A DNA stretch of 64,000 nucleotides from Rossellomorea sp. SC111 (GTDB taxonomy: Bacteria > Bacillota > Bacilli > Bacillales > Bacillaceae_B): contig NZ_JANIOC010000006.1 of NCBI RefSeq assembly GCF_024733565.1, positions 186,001 to 250,000 on the forward strand, read 5' to 3'. Below the pieces are notes generated by a model. The model worked only from the letters and a program-made list of their open reading frames with translations, ran no database searches and had not been told where the DNA came from. This document shows positions 36,332-44,798 of this stretch, one piece after another. Positions within the stretch are counted from its first letter, which is position 1, and every line of letters begins with the position of its first letter. A program made the translations under genes and the position numbers.

Positions 36332-37492
36332 TCACCGCTCCCTTTGAGAACCTTTCCTCATTTCATTGAGAAGTACCTCTATCACTTCAGGCCTTGAGAA
36401 CTCTTTTGGGGGCCTCATTCCGTCTCTTAACATTTTTCGCACCTTTGTACCGCTAAGGTGGACATGAAATGGTTCGTCATGAGGGCATGTTTTTGAAGTA
36501 GCCATTCCCCCACACTTAATACAGTGGAAGGCATGTTCGAACTTCAGTATCTCGATACCGATCTCTTCTCTTGAAAATTGATTGAAGATTTCCTGGGCAT
36601 CGTATGTGCCATAGTAATCCCTGACACCTGCGTGATCCCTGCCGACAATAAAATGGGTGCATCCAAAGTTTTTTCTTACAATACTGTGGAATAAGGCTTC
36701 CCTGGGTCCAGCATATCTCATGGCTGCAGGGAATGTGGATAACAGGACTCTCTCTCTGGGATAATACTCGTCGAGTAATGCTCTATAGCTTTTCATACGG
36801 ATTTCTGCAGGAATATCATCTTGCTTTGTGTCTCCTACCAAGGGGTGTATCAATAGACCATCGACTAGTTCGAGTGCAGTTTTTTGCAGATATTCATGAG
36901 CCCTGTGAATGGGATTCCTCGTTTGAAATGCAACGACTGTGTTCCACCCCAATTCACTAAATCGCTCTCTAAGCTGTTTCGGTGTTTGGAAATCTTTCTT
37001 GAAAATGGCAGGGAACTGAAGAAGTTTGATCGGACCAGAGACACACACTTCGTCTTTCTGATATGTCTTTTGAACACCCGGGTGAAGGTTGTCCAATGTC
37101 TTAAATACGAAAAGGGCTTCCGCTTCTTTACTATATTCATATATTTCTTCAACTTCTATTGTTCCGTAGATTACTCCATCTTGTCCTTTAAGTGAAACGG
37201 TTTCCCCGATGGATAAAGTCTTACTCAATCTCTTGGGTACCGGGAGGGTAATGGGCAAACTCCAAACCAACCCGTTCGATAACCTCATGTCTTTCAATAC
37301 GTGTAGATAGTCTTTTTGATTCATGAATCCCGTTAAGGGGCTGAAGGCTCCCGTTGAGAGCAGAACTAGGTCGGACAGACCCCACGAATCGAGCGTGATT
37401 GAGGGGAGAGTGGATGACTTTTTAAGTAACTCATCTCGTTCATTCCCGATAACAACTTGATCAACAAGCATATCTCCGTGTGGGGATATCAT
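36332..37492 (-). CDS. sat: Sulfate adenylyltransferase (ATP sulfurylase)
   Basis: This enzyme makes adenosine 5'-phosphosulfate from ATP and sulfate. It is 386 residues of the single-chain Sat type, with FQTRNPIHRAHEYLQ, where QTRNPxHRxHE binds ATP and sulfate, and GRDHAGVRDYYG. The C-terminal zinc-like region CIKCGGMATSKTCPH is present as in Bacillus and archaeal Sat. The start is ATG 37492, preceded by AAAGGAG; the frame extends to 37591 but without a ribosome site. It is the first gene of the minus-strand PAPS operon. Confidence 0.94.
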   Translation of the reverse strand: MISPHGDMLVDQVVIGNERDELLKKSSTLPSITLDSWGLSDLVLLSTGAFSPLTGFMNQKDYLHVLKDMRLSNGLVWSLPITLPVPKRLSKTLSIGETVSLKGQDGVIYGTIEVEEIYEYSKEAEALFVFKTLDNLHPGVQKTYQKDEVCVSGPIKLLQFPAIFKKDFQTPKQLRERFSELGWNTVVAFQTRNPIHRAHEYLQKTALELVDGLLIHPLVGDTKQDDIPAEIRMKSYRALLDEYYPRERVLLSTFPAAMRYAGPREALFHSIVRKNFGCTHFIVGRDHAGVRDYYGTYDAQEIFNQFSREEIGIEILKFEHAFHCIKCGGMATSKTCPHDEPFHVHLSGTKVRKMLRDGMRPPKEFSRPEVIEVLLNEMRKGSQRER

Positions 37493-37603
37493 ACTGATTT
37501 CTCCTTTCGATTGGAATAAATTTAACACAGCAGTTGATGCCAAGAATCCATCATCTACGGCTCCATTTTTCGCTGTGTAGAACGCTAACAATCTTGCTTT
37601 TAC

Positions 37604-37612
37604 TAGTTTATG
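37604..37612 (-). promoter_or_regulatory. Candidate sigma-K -10 box before sat
   Basis: The minus-strand reading is CATAAACTA, a match to CATANNNTA, 112 bases before the sat start. The -35 element is not evident and the leader would be long, so this is weak alone. Confidence 0.35.
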
Positions 37613-37730
37613 TGAAGATCTACCAGTGGGAGAGGGCTGTTTAATAAAACAAGCATCTGCCTAGAAATGAAAGCAGAAGCTTGGTTCAGTGATAAATAAT
37701 TTCAGAAATTCATATTTTTTTCCCTGTATT

Positions 37731-37748
37731 CATAAGATACATAGACTA
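37731..37748 (+). promoter_or_regulatory. Two overlapping candidate sigma-K -10 boxes
   Basis: CATAAGATA (37731-37739) and CATAGACTA (37740-37748) both fit CATANNNTA, 26-43 bases before the ATG at 37774. No good -35 element is visible for either. Confidence 0.4.
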
Positions 37749-37773
37749 CAACAAAAGGGTGGTGAGCCTGTAC

Positions 37774-38976
37774 ATGAAATTATCAATCAACAACCATGAT
37801 TGGGGAACGATTCCAACACATTCTGTAGCTGCCATCCAATTTTATTGTGCGGAGAATAATCTTCAATTTCATTTGGACGAAGAAGAACAGAAGGTGGAAG
37901 TGAAAAGTTCCCTTCATGGAAAGAAAGTATGGCTATCTGTAAACACAACGAATGCAAGCATAAACAATGAAATCAACGAAAAAGTGACCGGGGTTTTAAC
38001 CGATTATGGAATCGACGTTTCTACAAAAAGTGATACTGGCAGGATAAGGGACGGGGATTTATTTGTTGATTTAGTCTCCAGTAAGTCGAAGGGAGACAAA
38101 AGGTCCATTTCTGTAGGGTACAATGAAAGACTGAATTCCATTAATGTAAAAAAAAATCTCGAAATATATAAGCATGAACTGTCATTTAAGGGATACTATT
38201 TGATACCTGAACACCATGCCATTCCTCATCTAAGGTGCTCGATAAAGTGCAAAGACGAGGAGTTCTTGCTAAAAGAAGCCCCCGCCATTCTAACGCATTG
38301 TGTACTTAAGACGCTACTTGGAAATCAAAAGCCCAGCTTACTGGATTTAGATGTTCTTCATTTATTTCAAGCAGCGAGTAATCAGTCAGGGGAATCAGAC
38401 ACAAATACGGTTGAGAAGAAGCCGAGTAAAGAGATCCACATGGATGATAAAACGTACGAAGAAATCAAAATGCGAAAAGCAAACCGGAAAGTTCGTGAAG
38501 CACAGGAAAGAAAGCCATATGCGGAAATATATTTTGATTACAATGTAATACCTAATCGAAAATCAGAACGCTACTCCATTAAAGCCGATTTCTTCATAAA
38601 GAACACAGGAAATGTAGATCTGATGAATCCAAAGATCTGTTTTCGAATGGATCCTCCTGATAAGATAGAAATAGGAGGTCAGATCCTGCCACCTGAAATG
38701 AGCGAAATTTTTTCTCTCCAAGGTCAAAACGGGGCACAAGGATGGAAGTATATGGGGAAAGATTGGTTGGAAAAAGCCTATTCCACAGGAGAGTATTGGA
38801 TAGAAACGATACAGGAATCATTCATCCCACCTGGTGAAACGATAGCAGTGGAGGGGCTGCAATTTACGGTTGAATCTCTAAAAGAACAGGAAGTTTCAAC
38901 CATTTTAGGGTTTGTATTATTTGAAGATCAAGACCTTCAGCTCAGCTCAAATAACAAGATTAAAATTACATTTTAA
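37774..38976 (+). CDS. Two-domain hypothetical protein of the spore island
   Basis: This is a 400-residue protein I do not recognise. Residues about 1-205 are mixed alpha/beta; the phrase YYLIPEHHAIPHLRCSIKC and the order of strands recall N-acetylmuramoyl-amidase-like domains without their catalytic set. A charged helical linker (about 215-255) follows. The C-terminal part (about 255-400) is a beta-sandwich with FFIKNTGNVDLMNPKICF and FIPPGETIAVEGLQF, as in immunoglobulin-like or bacterial adhesion domains. The start is ATG 37774 with GGTGGTGAG upstream. No signal peptide is seen, consistent with a mother-cell protein. Confidence 0.7.
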   Translation: MKLSINNHDWGTIPTHSVAAIQFYCAENNLQFHLDEEEQKVEVKSSLHGKKVWLSVNTTNASINNEINEKVTGVLTDYGIDVSTKSDTGRIRDGDLFVDLVSSKSKGDKRSISVGYNERLNSINVKKNLEIYKHELSFKGYYLIPEHHAIPHLRCSIKCKDEEFLLKEAPAILTHCVLKTLLGNQKPSLLDLDVLHLFQAASNQSGESDTNTVEKKPSKEIHMDDKTYEEIKMRKANRKVREAQERKPYAEIYFDYNVIPNRKSERYSIKADFFIKNTGNVDLMNPKICFRMDPPDKIEIGGQILPPEMSEIFSLQGQNGAQGWKYMGKDWLEKAYSTGEYWIETIQESFIPPGETIAVEGLQFTVESLKEQEVSTILGFVLFEDQDLQLSSNNKIKITF

Positions 38977-38979
38977 TTA

Positions 38980-39018
38980 AAAACGATGCCACGGAATCTA
39001 CTGTGGCATCGTTTTCTT
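38980..39018. terminator. Bidirectional terminator
   Basis: AAAACGATGCCAC pairs with GTGGCATCGTTTT (39003-39015) around a 10-base loop. It serves the convergent genes ending at 38976 and 39018. Confidence 0.88.
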
Positions 39019-40088
39019 CATTCTTTTTCATCCTCTATGAAAAAATTCATCGGAGCTGGAAGTTTTTCTGCAGAAGATTTTTGACGTGCTGTAATGATAT
39101 GAGACTGACTGCGTTTTTGGCTCTCAACAAGTCTTTTGAGCTCCAATAGACTATGGGTCAGGGTTACATTATATTCCCGTATGGAGTCGACCTCTTCAAG
39201 AAAATCCAAAAACTTTTGCTCCACTTGCTCAAATTTCCCCTCCAGCACTTCATTCTGTAGGGTAAAGTGAATTTCCTGCTCTTGTTCTACCGCATCGATT
39301 CGTTCATCCTGAAGTTTGGTACGTTGATCGATATCAGCAAATTGTGAGGAAAGCCACCATTCATTTTCTTCAAAATGCTTTTGATATTGAGTGATGAATG
39401 TCTTAATGTACTCCATTTTTTGCTTTTCGGCTTCAATTAAGTGCTCTTTTGCCAATTGCAATGAATCAAGGGTATGCTTCCTCTCTGACATGACCTTTTC
39501 TAACTCTTCGGTTTTAACTATCAGGTTAAAGAATACTTCTTTCTTAGTATCTTCTGAATGAGCCAAAGCTGTGTTCAAATCAGAAATATGAAGCTTTTTA
39601 CCTTGCAGTTCACTGTTTAAGCTGTCTATTTTTCTTAGGTGCAGGATGTTTTCCTCCAATAGGGATTGATTTTTACTGAATAGCTCGTGCTGGTTTTTTT
39701 CCAATTCCGTTATTTTTTGAGAAAGTTGTTCTTTTTCGAGATTGTTGGAAAGGAGTTCCTGTTGGAGGTCATGTTTGGTCGCTTGCGACTGCTGCAACAA
39801 CTCATCCTTGCCATGTAAGGCGTCATGAAGTGCCCTTACCTGACCTTCAAGCTTCTCTTTCCCTTCTTTAAACAGGTTTCGGTCTTTAATGAGTTCCCTC
39901 TCAACTGTTTCGTTCTCATTTATCCGGCGGTCAGCAAGCGTTAATTCCTCCTGTACCTTTTGAAGTTGTTCCTTATGGTACTCATTTTCTGCAAACAAAT
40001 AACTGCTTTTCAGCGTTCGAATCGTTTTATTCAAGTTCTCGATCTCAGATTTCAAATAGAGGACCTCTTGATCAGAAATCGTGTACAT
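39018..40088 (-). CDS. Long coiled-coil protein, unknown function
   Basis: This is a 356-residue protein with nearly uninterrupted heptad-type sequence (EKEQLSQKITELEKNQHEL and similar) and a short non-helical C-terminal tail (KLPAPMNFFIEDEKE). It has no signal peptide or membrane helix. It is the third coiled-coil protein of the island. The start is uncertain: ATG at 40088 is the only usual start in this frame, but GGAGG lies 17 bases upstream, too far for normal spacing. A CATACAATA box on the same strand lies 56 bases upstream. Confidence 0.72.
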   Translation of the reverse strand: MYTISDQEVLYLKSEIENLNKTIRTLKSSYLFAENEYHKEQLQKVQEELTLADRRINENETVERELIKDRNLFKEGKEKLEGQVRALHDALHGKDELLQQSQATKHDLQQELLSNNLEKEQLSQKITELEKNQHELFSKNQSLLEENILHLRKIDSLNSELQGKKLHISDLNTALAHSEDTKKEVFFNLIVKTEELEKVMSERKHTLDSLQLAKEHLIEAEKQKMEYIKTFITQYQKHFEENEWWLSSQFADIDQRTKLQDERIDAVEQEQEIHFTLQNEVLEGKFEQVEQKFLDFLEEVDSIREYNVTLTHSLLELKRLVESQKRSQSHIITARQKSSAEKLPAPMNFFIEDEKE

Positions 40089-40143
40089 CGGTGATAATTT
40101 CGCATCCTCCCTTATAATAATCTCCTCCTAAAGACTTTTACTC

Positions 40144-40152
40144 TATTGTATG
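40144..40152 (-). promoter_or_regulatory. Candidate sigma-K/sigma-E -10 box
   Basis: The minus-strand reading is CATACAATA, fitting both CATANNNTA and CATACANT. It lies 56 bases before the coiled-coil gene start. Confidence 0.45.
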
Positions 40153-40308
40153 GATCCGATTGGGTAAACGTTACAAATACCCAAGTTGTTTAGATTGATT
40201 AACCCTTATTGCATATGAGTTCGTATTATGTTTCATAGTTTACTATAAGTAATGCTAGAAATATGTTGAAGCCTACCGACACTCGTCCACTCATTTCTTC
40301 AAAAAAAT

Positions 40309-40317
40309 CATAGATTA
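40309..40317 (+). promoter_or_regulatory. Candidate sigma-K -10 box
   Basis: CATAGATTA matches CATANNNTA, about 93 bases before the CsxC-like gene at 40410, with a possible CACT about 17 bases upstream. Nothing else was recognised in the 40153-40409 gap. Confidence 0.35.
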
Positions 40318-40409
40318 TAGTAAGTCGATAGAAAAGGAATACTCACTATTTTCGCTACACTTATTGCCTTTTCTACTGATTAATTTATGACTATCAGGAG
40401 TGAATGAAT

Positions 40410-41165
40410 ATGAAAAAGAATACAGGCTGCGGGTTTGGTCATCACGGATGCCCACCACAACCATCAAGCGATAAAGCAAAATCAAAAAGCTTATTTACAG
40501 AAACATATGTACCCGATCTTGACTTGGAAGAAGTAACGGTCGTTCTTGGAGATGTATTTCTGCAATCTTTAACTGAAGCGGATATTTATCTTCCAACTTA
40601 TGCGAGCGCCATTAAAAACATCGAGAAAAACGTCTCACTCACCCAGTGTAAAGCGATTCCTGTACCAGGGTTTCCTGAATACGTGAAATTATTTGTAGAA
40701 GGAATTGTCCATAAGAACATTCAATATGTAGAGGGTTCCTACGGAGTAGTAAAAGATTATAGTGTTGACATTCCTTTTAAAGCGTATGATCGAGTGAGAC
40801 TGGCCAATCCTGTCAATAAACCATTTGGAATCGACTTCAGCATTAAGGAAAATGTTTTACAAAGAAGAGAACTTGCCAAAGACGGAATGGGAGCAAACCG
40901 TTGCGAATTCGGATCATTGACATTTGAAATCAATAATGAGCCTATTAATTGCAAACTTCTTGCTTCTGCAGTAAATCAGTGGGATATTACCGAAAACTTT
41001 GATAATTGGGGACGCTTTAATAAAATCACAGAAAAAATGGACATTAACCTTCTTATTAAATTGACTCAGAAGAGACAACAATTGGCTGGAGATGCTGATA
41101 CAGGTGAAGATCAACAAGGTCCAGAAGTAGTATTTGATCGTTTTAGGAATATCATCCAACGATAA
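40410..41165 (+). CDS. CsxC/SPOCS-like spore-surface protein
   Basis: This 251-residue protein has a Gly/His/Cys N-terminus (KKNTGCGFGHHGC) and a central domain shared with the proteins at 42852 and 43795. The shared landmarks are I(K/E)...LTQCKA, then KLFVEGIVHKNIQYVE, then a beta pair ending VDIPFKAYDR, then CKLLAS and a final EKMDINLLIKLTQKRQQL. I believe this is the CsxC-type exosporium family, related to the SPOCS (DUF3794) domain of sporulation proteins, but could not verify it. The start is ATG 40410 with AGGAG nine bases upstream; ATG 40404 is too close to the ribosome site. Confidence 0.75.
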   Translation: MKKNTGCGFGHHGCPPQPSSDKAKSKSLFTETYVPDLDLEEVTVVLGDVFLQSLTEADIYLPTYASAIKNIEKNVSLTQCKAIPVPGFPEYVKLFVEGIVHKNIQYVEGSYGVVKDYSVDIPFKAYDRVRLANPVNKPFGIDFSIKENVLQRRELAKDGMGANRCEFGSLTFEINNEPINCKLLASAVNQWDITENFDNWGRFNKITEKMDINLLIKLTQKRQQLAGDADTGEDQQGPEVVFDRFRNIIQR

Positions 41166-41265
41166 TGGCAAAATAGAATGTCTTCGGCGTACTGAAACAC
41201 GCTGTCTTGAAGGCATTTTAAAAGGATACGAAGATAGCTGTGAGAGGGTAGAGTGTCGAGTTGAA

Positions 41266-41302
41266 AAGGGGTTCACCTTGAGGGTGAGCCCCTTCCTCTT
41301 TA
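41266..41302. terminator. Terminator between convergent CsxC-like genes
   Basis: GGGGTTCACC (41268-41277) pairs with GGTGAGCCCC (41283-41292) with one wobble pair, extended by AA/TT. A T-rich tail follows on the + strand. Confidence 0.75.
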
Positions 41303-41315
41303 TTCAGTATACATA

Positions 41316-42782
41316 TCATTGAATCAGATCATCCGATTGGATGTGCACAAATTGTTCTTGTGTTAAATGAAGGCATACGTGTAAACAACCTTGAATTCTT
41401 AAAGTGGATTTGCCATTTTGCTTAAAGGATTCATGTTGACTGATAAACGTGAAATCTTGTAGAAAATGTTCAATTGAATCACAGAAGGAATAATGACATT
41501 CATGATGAATAGTTGGTTCTTGGTTGTTTTCTGCCAGGAATGTGTATTCCCTCTTCTCACTCTTAGGGATATTAGGCGGAAGTTTCCAACGAGTGGGAGT
41601 GGTGTGCCTCCATTGAATCGGGATTTTGATAGAGTGGATAGAAGTTGTTTCCCCTGGATTTACATATTCTATCGAAGCAACAAGCGTCCCTTTCACAAAC
41701 ACAATCGCAGCAGGAATAGGAATATGCTTCTTAAGAGAGTGGATGGACCAATGTATGGAATGTATATGTTCAATTGGAAACGGTAATTCAACGTCTTCAA
41801 AGATGGCGACTTCAACCTGCAAAGTAGACAGTACAACGGGAATCTTTATTTTTAAAGACCGTAAGTCGGGTACCGAGGTTTCGCTCACATTTTCCAGCTG
41901 TTGCTCTGCTGAAAATAGTTCATTTTCGAAACGCTCTTTTAATGCCGTCAGACTTGGATGTTCATTCTCGACTTCCCCGATATTATCTTGATGTTCAATG
42001 ATCGTTTCCCGCTCTGTGGAAATTTTTTTGAGAACCGAGGTTAGGGAACCAATGCAATGAACGAAATCAGTCTGTTTACTTTTCATCGGATTTGAGTTCT
42101 TTTCACAGTATATTGTTTCTAAGTAATGACTAAATGAAGGCTGGTGATTTTCTTCATGATCAAATTCAGGATTCGAATACAGCATTTCTTCTTCAACTGC
42201 AGTAGGGGAAGCGTCTTTGGAAATGCCATTTGGTTCGTGATCGTTTTCTTGGTCTTGATGGAGCTTTCTTTGTTCCTCCAGGTCTTCCTCGAGCATCATA
42301 AATATCTCTTCTCGGATCGACACAGGTTCATTTTCCTCTTCAGAATCCTCTATAATAACTTCTTTCTCCACGGAGGGAGAGATTTCTTTATATTCATCTG
42401 AAGTCGAATGGCCGTAGTTATTCCGGGTATCAGATAAATCATTTTCGGTGTTATCGGACTTCAAGTCCCCGTATTCCTCCTCATCTACAGACTCATCGGT
42501 TTTGCTCAGTATATTTTCTTGGTTTACTTCCATATCCATCACCTTAGGTGGAGGGAAAAACGTTGGCTGGGAATGAATTTTTTCCTGAGTTTCCTTGGGA
42601 AGGACTGTATCTTTTATGGGATTATTTTTATTCGACACATGACCTTGTAAGGAAAAATCGTGATTCTGAGTAAGGTTAAACAGAGAAAATGAAGGCGATT
42701 TCCGGCTATTTTTTTCATTTTCTTTCATGTTATCCATAAAATGGTTCTCTATATCATTATTATGTTCTTCTCTCATAATCAT
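41316..42782 (-). CDS. Large acidic protein with C-terminal CsxC/SPOCS-like domain
   Basis: This 488-residue protein is divided in two. Residues about 1-290 are disordered-looking and Glu/Asp/Ser-rich (for example EEDLEEQRKLHQDQENDHE). The C-terminal part (about 300-488) is a beta-rich domain with LRSLKIKIPVVLSTLQVEVAIF, VFVKGTLVASIEYV, HSIKIPIQW and KSTLRIQGCLHVCLHLTQEQF, repeating the strand plan of the neighbouring CsxC-like proteins. The start is ATG 42782 or 42776, both with poor ribosome sites. It is 69 bases behind the gene at 42852 on the same strand and is probably co-transcribed. Confidence 0.72.
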   Translation of the reverse strand: MIMREEHNNDIENHFMDNMKENEKNSRKSPSFSLFNLTQNHDFSLQGHVSNKNNPIKDTVLPKETQEKIHSQPTFFPPPKVMDMEVNQENILSKTDESVDEEEYGDLKSDNTENDLSDTRNNYGHSTSDEYKEISPSVEKEVIIEDSEEENEPVSIREEIFMMLEEDLEEQRKLHQDQENDHEPNGISKDASPTAVEEEMLYSNPEFDHEENHQPSFSHYLETIYCEKNSNPMKSKQTDFVHCIGSLTSVLKKISTERETIIEHQDNIGEVENEHPSLTALKERFENELFSAEQQLENVSETSVPDLRSLKIKIPVVLSTLQVEVAIFEDVELPFPIEHIHSIHWSIHSLKKHIPIPAAIVFVKGTLVASIEYVNPGETTSIHSIKIPIQWRHTTPTRWKLPPNIPKSEKREYTFLAENNQEPTIHHECHYSFCDSIEHFLQDFTFISQHESFKQNGKSTLRIQGCLHVCLHLTQEQFVHIQSDDLIQ

Positions 42783-42851
42783 GGTGATCGGTGCTCTTCA
42801 ACATCACACCTAATCATTTACCTCCTCTCTAAAATCAATGAATAGTCATAA

Positions 42852-43607
42852 TCAGTCGCAATCATCATTGGTGGTGGAGGTAACCCGGATTTGTTGGTTC
42901 TGAAGGACTTTCACACAAATATCTATGACCATTTTCTCTTCGATTGTGCGGAAGTAGCCTTCTCCAATGGGACCAGAATGAGGGAGGGGACACCGGTCGA
43001 TTGCTTCATCCCACTCGATGATTTTACTGGAAACTAATTCGCAGTAAGGTATTTCATTGTAATATTGATGACTTTCCTGATGGAATTGAGATATATCATG
43101 TGTTAGTAATTCATCTTTTTCCGGATACCCCGAAGGTAAGGGTTTCGAGATAAGGAAATCAAATTCCTGACGGTTATTTACTTCCGGCATGACGGGCATG
43201 GATAAGAAATGCTTTATGTCTGTCACACATTGAAAAGGTATATCTACAGTATAGGAGTGAAGATCTGAGGCAATCGAAGAAAGGGAAGTTTCTTCAATTT
43301 CTTTACAAGGGCTTGCATATTGAATGTTTTTTCGAACAAACCCTTTTACAAATAGTTTGTTAGTAGGGAGGAGAAGTCTGCACTGTGTTAATTTGATCGT
43401 TTTTTTAATATCTTTAATTTCCAAAACGGCTTCTGGAAAGGTAATGGTCGCATCTACATTTATTTCCAGTGACAGTTCAGCTATTACAACAGGAACTTTG
43501 GTCACAATTTTACCTATACTAACTTTTGGATGGTGACAATGGCTTTTACATTCATGGGGATGTGACGTTTCACTACATTCAGACATTTTATTGTGGTTAT
43601 CAAACAT
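42852..43607 (-). CDS. CsxC/SPOCS-like spore-surface protein
   Basis: This 251-residue protein has a His/Cys-rich N-terminus (SECSETSHPHECKSHCHHP), then IVTKVPVVIAELSLEINVDA, IKKTIKLTQCRLLLP, KLFVKGFVRKNIQYASPC, a VDIPFQCVTDI strand pair, and an end segment IGEGYFRTIEEKMVIDICVKV. It is clearly paralogous to the next gene upstream (43795-44562): the same block order, QEFDF and GYPEKDELLTHDISQFHQ. The start at 43607 was chosen for GGAGG six bases upstream; the frame extends to 43670. It is probably a structural component of the outer spore layer. Confidence 0.78.
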   Translation of the reverse strand: MFDNHNKMSECSETSHPHECKSHCHHPKVSIGKIVTKVPVVIAELSLEINVDATITFPEAVLEIKDIKKTIKLTQCRLLLPTNKLFVKGFVRKNIQYASPCKEIEETSLSSIASDLHSYTVDIPFQCVTDIKHFLSMPVMPEVNNRQEFDFLISKPLPSGYPEKDELLTHDISQFHQESHQYYNEIPYCELVSSKIIEWDEAIDRCPLPHSGPIGEGYFRTIEEKMVIDICVKVLQNQQIRVTSTTNDDCD

Positions 43608-43727
43608 TATGGGCCTCCTAAAGCAAGATAATGCCATCTTATGATTTAAATTGATAGTTGTTTGGGCCAAAGCCTATATGCAAAAAGATCAATGACTCGA
43701 GAATGATTTAGAACCACTTAGGAATAA

Positions 43728-43776
43728 TGAAAAAAAGCACTGCCCCTACTGTATGCTAACAGTTGGGGCAGTGCTG
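43728..43776 (-). terminator. Strong terminator between paralogous CsxC-like genes
   Basis: A 17-pair stem with one mismatch (43736-43752 with 43759-43775) ends in a T7 run on the minus strand. It terminates the 43795-44562 gene. Confidence 0.9.
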
Positions 43777-43794
43777 ATGATAATAGGGCGATGC

Positions 43795-44562
43795 TTATAA
43801 TGCATTAATACGAACTTGCTGTTTTTGTAGTACTTTAACGGTAAAGTTGAGGGACATTTTTTCTAGCATATTGTAGAAATATCCTTCACCTACAGGACCA
43901 TCAGCTACTCGATCTGTTGATTCATCCCATTCTAGGATGCTGCTTGAAAGCAATTCACAATAAGGAAGCTGATTATAGTATTGATTGCTGTATTGATGGA
44001 ATTGGGAGATATCATTTGATAAATATTGATCTTTCTCAGGATAGCCTGTCCCTAAGTCTTGAGCTCTAAAGAAGTCAAATTCCTGCCGATTATTCGTTCT
44101 TGGAAGTTGGACCGGGGATTCCAGGGTAATTGTAGTCATACATTTAAATGGAACGCGGACCGTTAATGATTTAATGTCAGAAGATACACAGGATCCATCA
44201 AGTCCTGATCCTCCACATGGTGTAGCATATTGAATGTTCTTGCGCACATATCCTGATAGCAACAGGGGAAATTGTGTACCATCTTCACTGAAGTCGCCAT
44301 TGCTGGTTGGAATCGTCATTAAACGGCATTGAACAATTTCAACCTTCTTTTTTACATCTTTGATTTCCATTACAGGTTCCGGGAATGTGATGTGTGCTTC
44401 AAGGTTACTGGATACACGATATACTCCTAAATCTACCGGTACATGGACAATTCTTTCTCCTGCCGGGGTAAGAATTGGGTTTACAGTTGTGTTGTCGCAG
44501 TGATCAAGTGATGCAGACTTATCCACATTCACACAATTTCTATTCTTATTATAATCACTCAT
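43795..44562 (-). CDS. CsxC/SPOCS-like spore-surface protein
   Basis: This 255-residue paralogue of the 42852 gene carries IVHVPVDLGVYRVSSNLEAHI, IKDVKKKVEIVQCRLM, LLLSGYVRKNIQYATPCG, VRVPFKCMTTI, EFDFFRAQDLGTGYPEKDQ, YCELLSSSILEWDES and the closing VGEGYFYNMLEKMSLNFTVK. It has no signal peptide. The start is ATG 44562 preceded by TAGGAGG; an in-frame upstream start at 44589 lacks a ribosome site. The CATACTATA box 44 bases upstream and the neighbours argue for late mother-cell expression. Confidence 0.78.
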   Translation of the reverse strand: MSDYNKNRNCVNVDKSASLDHCDNTTVNPILTPAGERIVHVPVDLGVYRVSSNLEAHITFPEPVMEIKDVKKKVEIVQCRLMTIPTSNGDFSEDGTQFPLLLSGYVRKNIQYATPCGGSGLDGSCVSSDIKSLTVRVPFKCMTTITLESPVQLPRTNNRQEFDFFRAQDLGTGYPEKDQYLSNDISQFHQYSNQYYNQLPYCELLSSSILEWDESTDRVADGPVGEGYFYNMLEKMSLNFTVKVLQKQQVRINAL

Positions 44563-44605
44563 TTTTTTTCCTCCTATATAATTAAACAATATTTAAACTA
44601 CACTT

Positions 44606-44614
44606 TATAGTATG
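44606..44614 (-). promoter_or_regulatory. Candidate sigma-K -10 box
   Basis: The minus-strand reading is CATACTATA, matching CATANNNTA, 44 bases before the CsxC-like gene start. A -35 element is not obvious. Confidence 0.45.
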
Positions 44615-44798
44615 CTGACTGAATCTATTAAGAGTGGTTAAATGAATCAGTATAAGAGTGGAAATTTACGAGGGAAATTCATTTTAGTAGAAATAACTCA
44701 CTTCCTTTTTTACGATATTGTCCTGAAAAATTTATGTCTGGGTACGTGCACAGATGTTTTCTATCCCGGCATAAGCTTTAAGGAAGGAGGAGGATATA

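Noticed and set aside
44640..44798. parC-like centromere repeats upstream of the actin-like gene
   Set aside because: I searched by eye for direct repeats of 8 or more bases and found none convincing.
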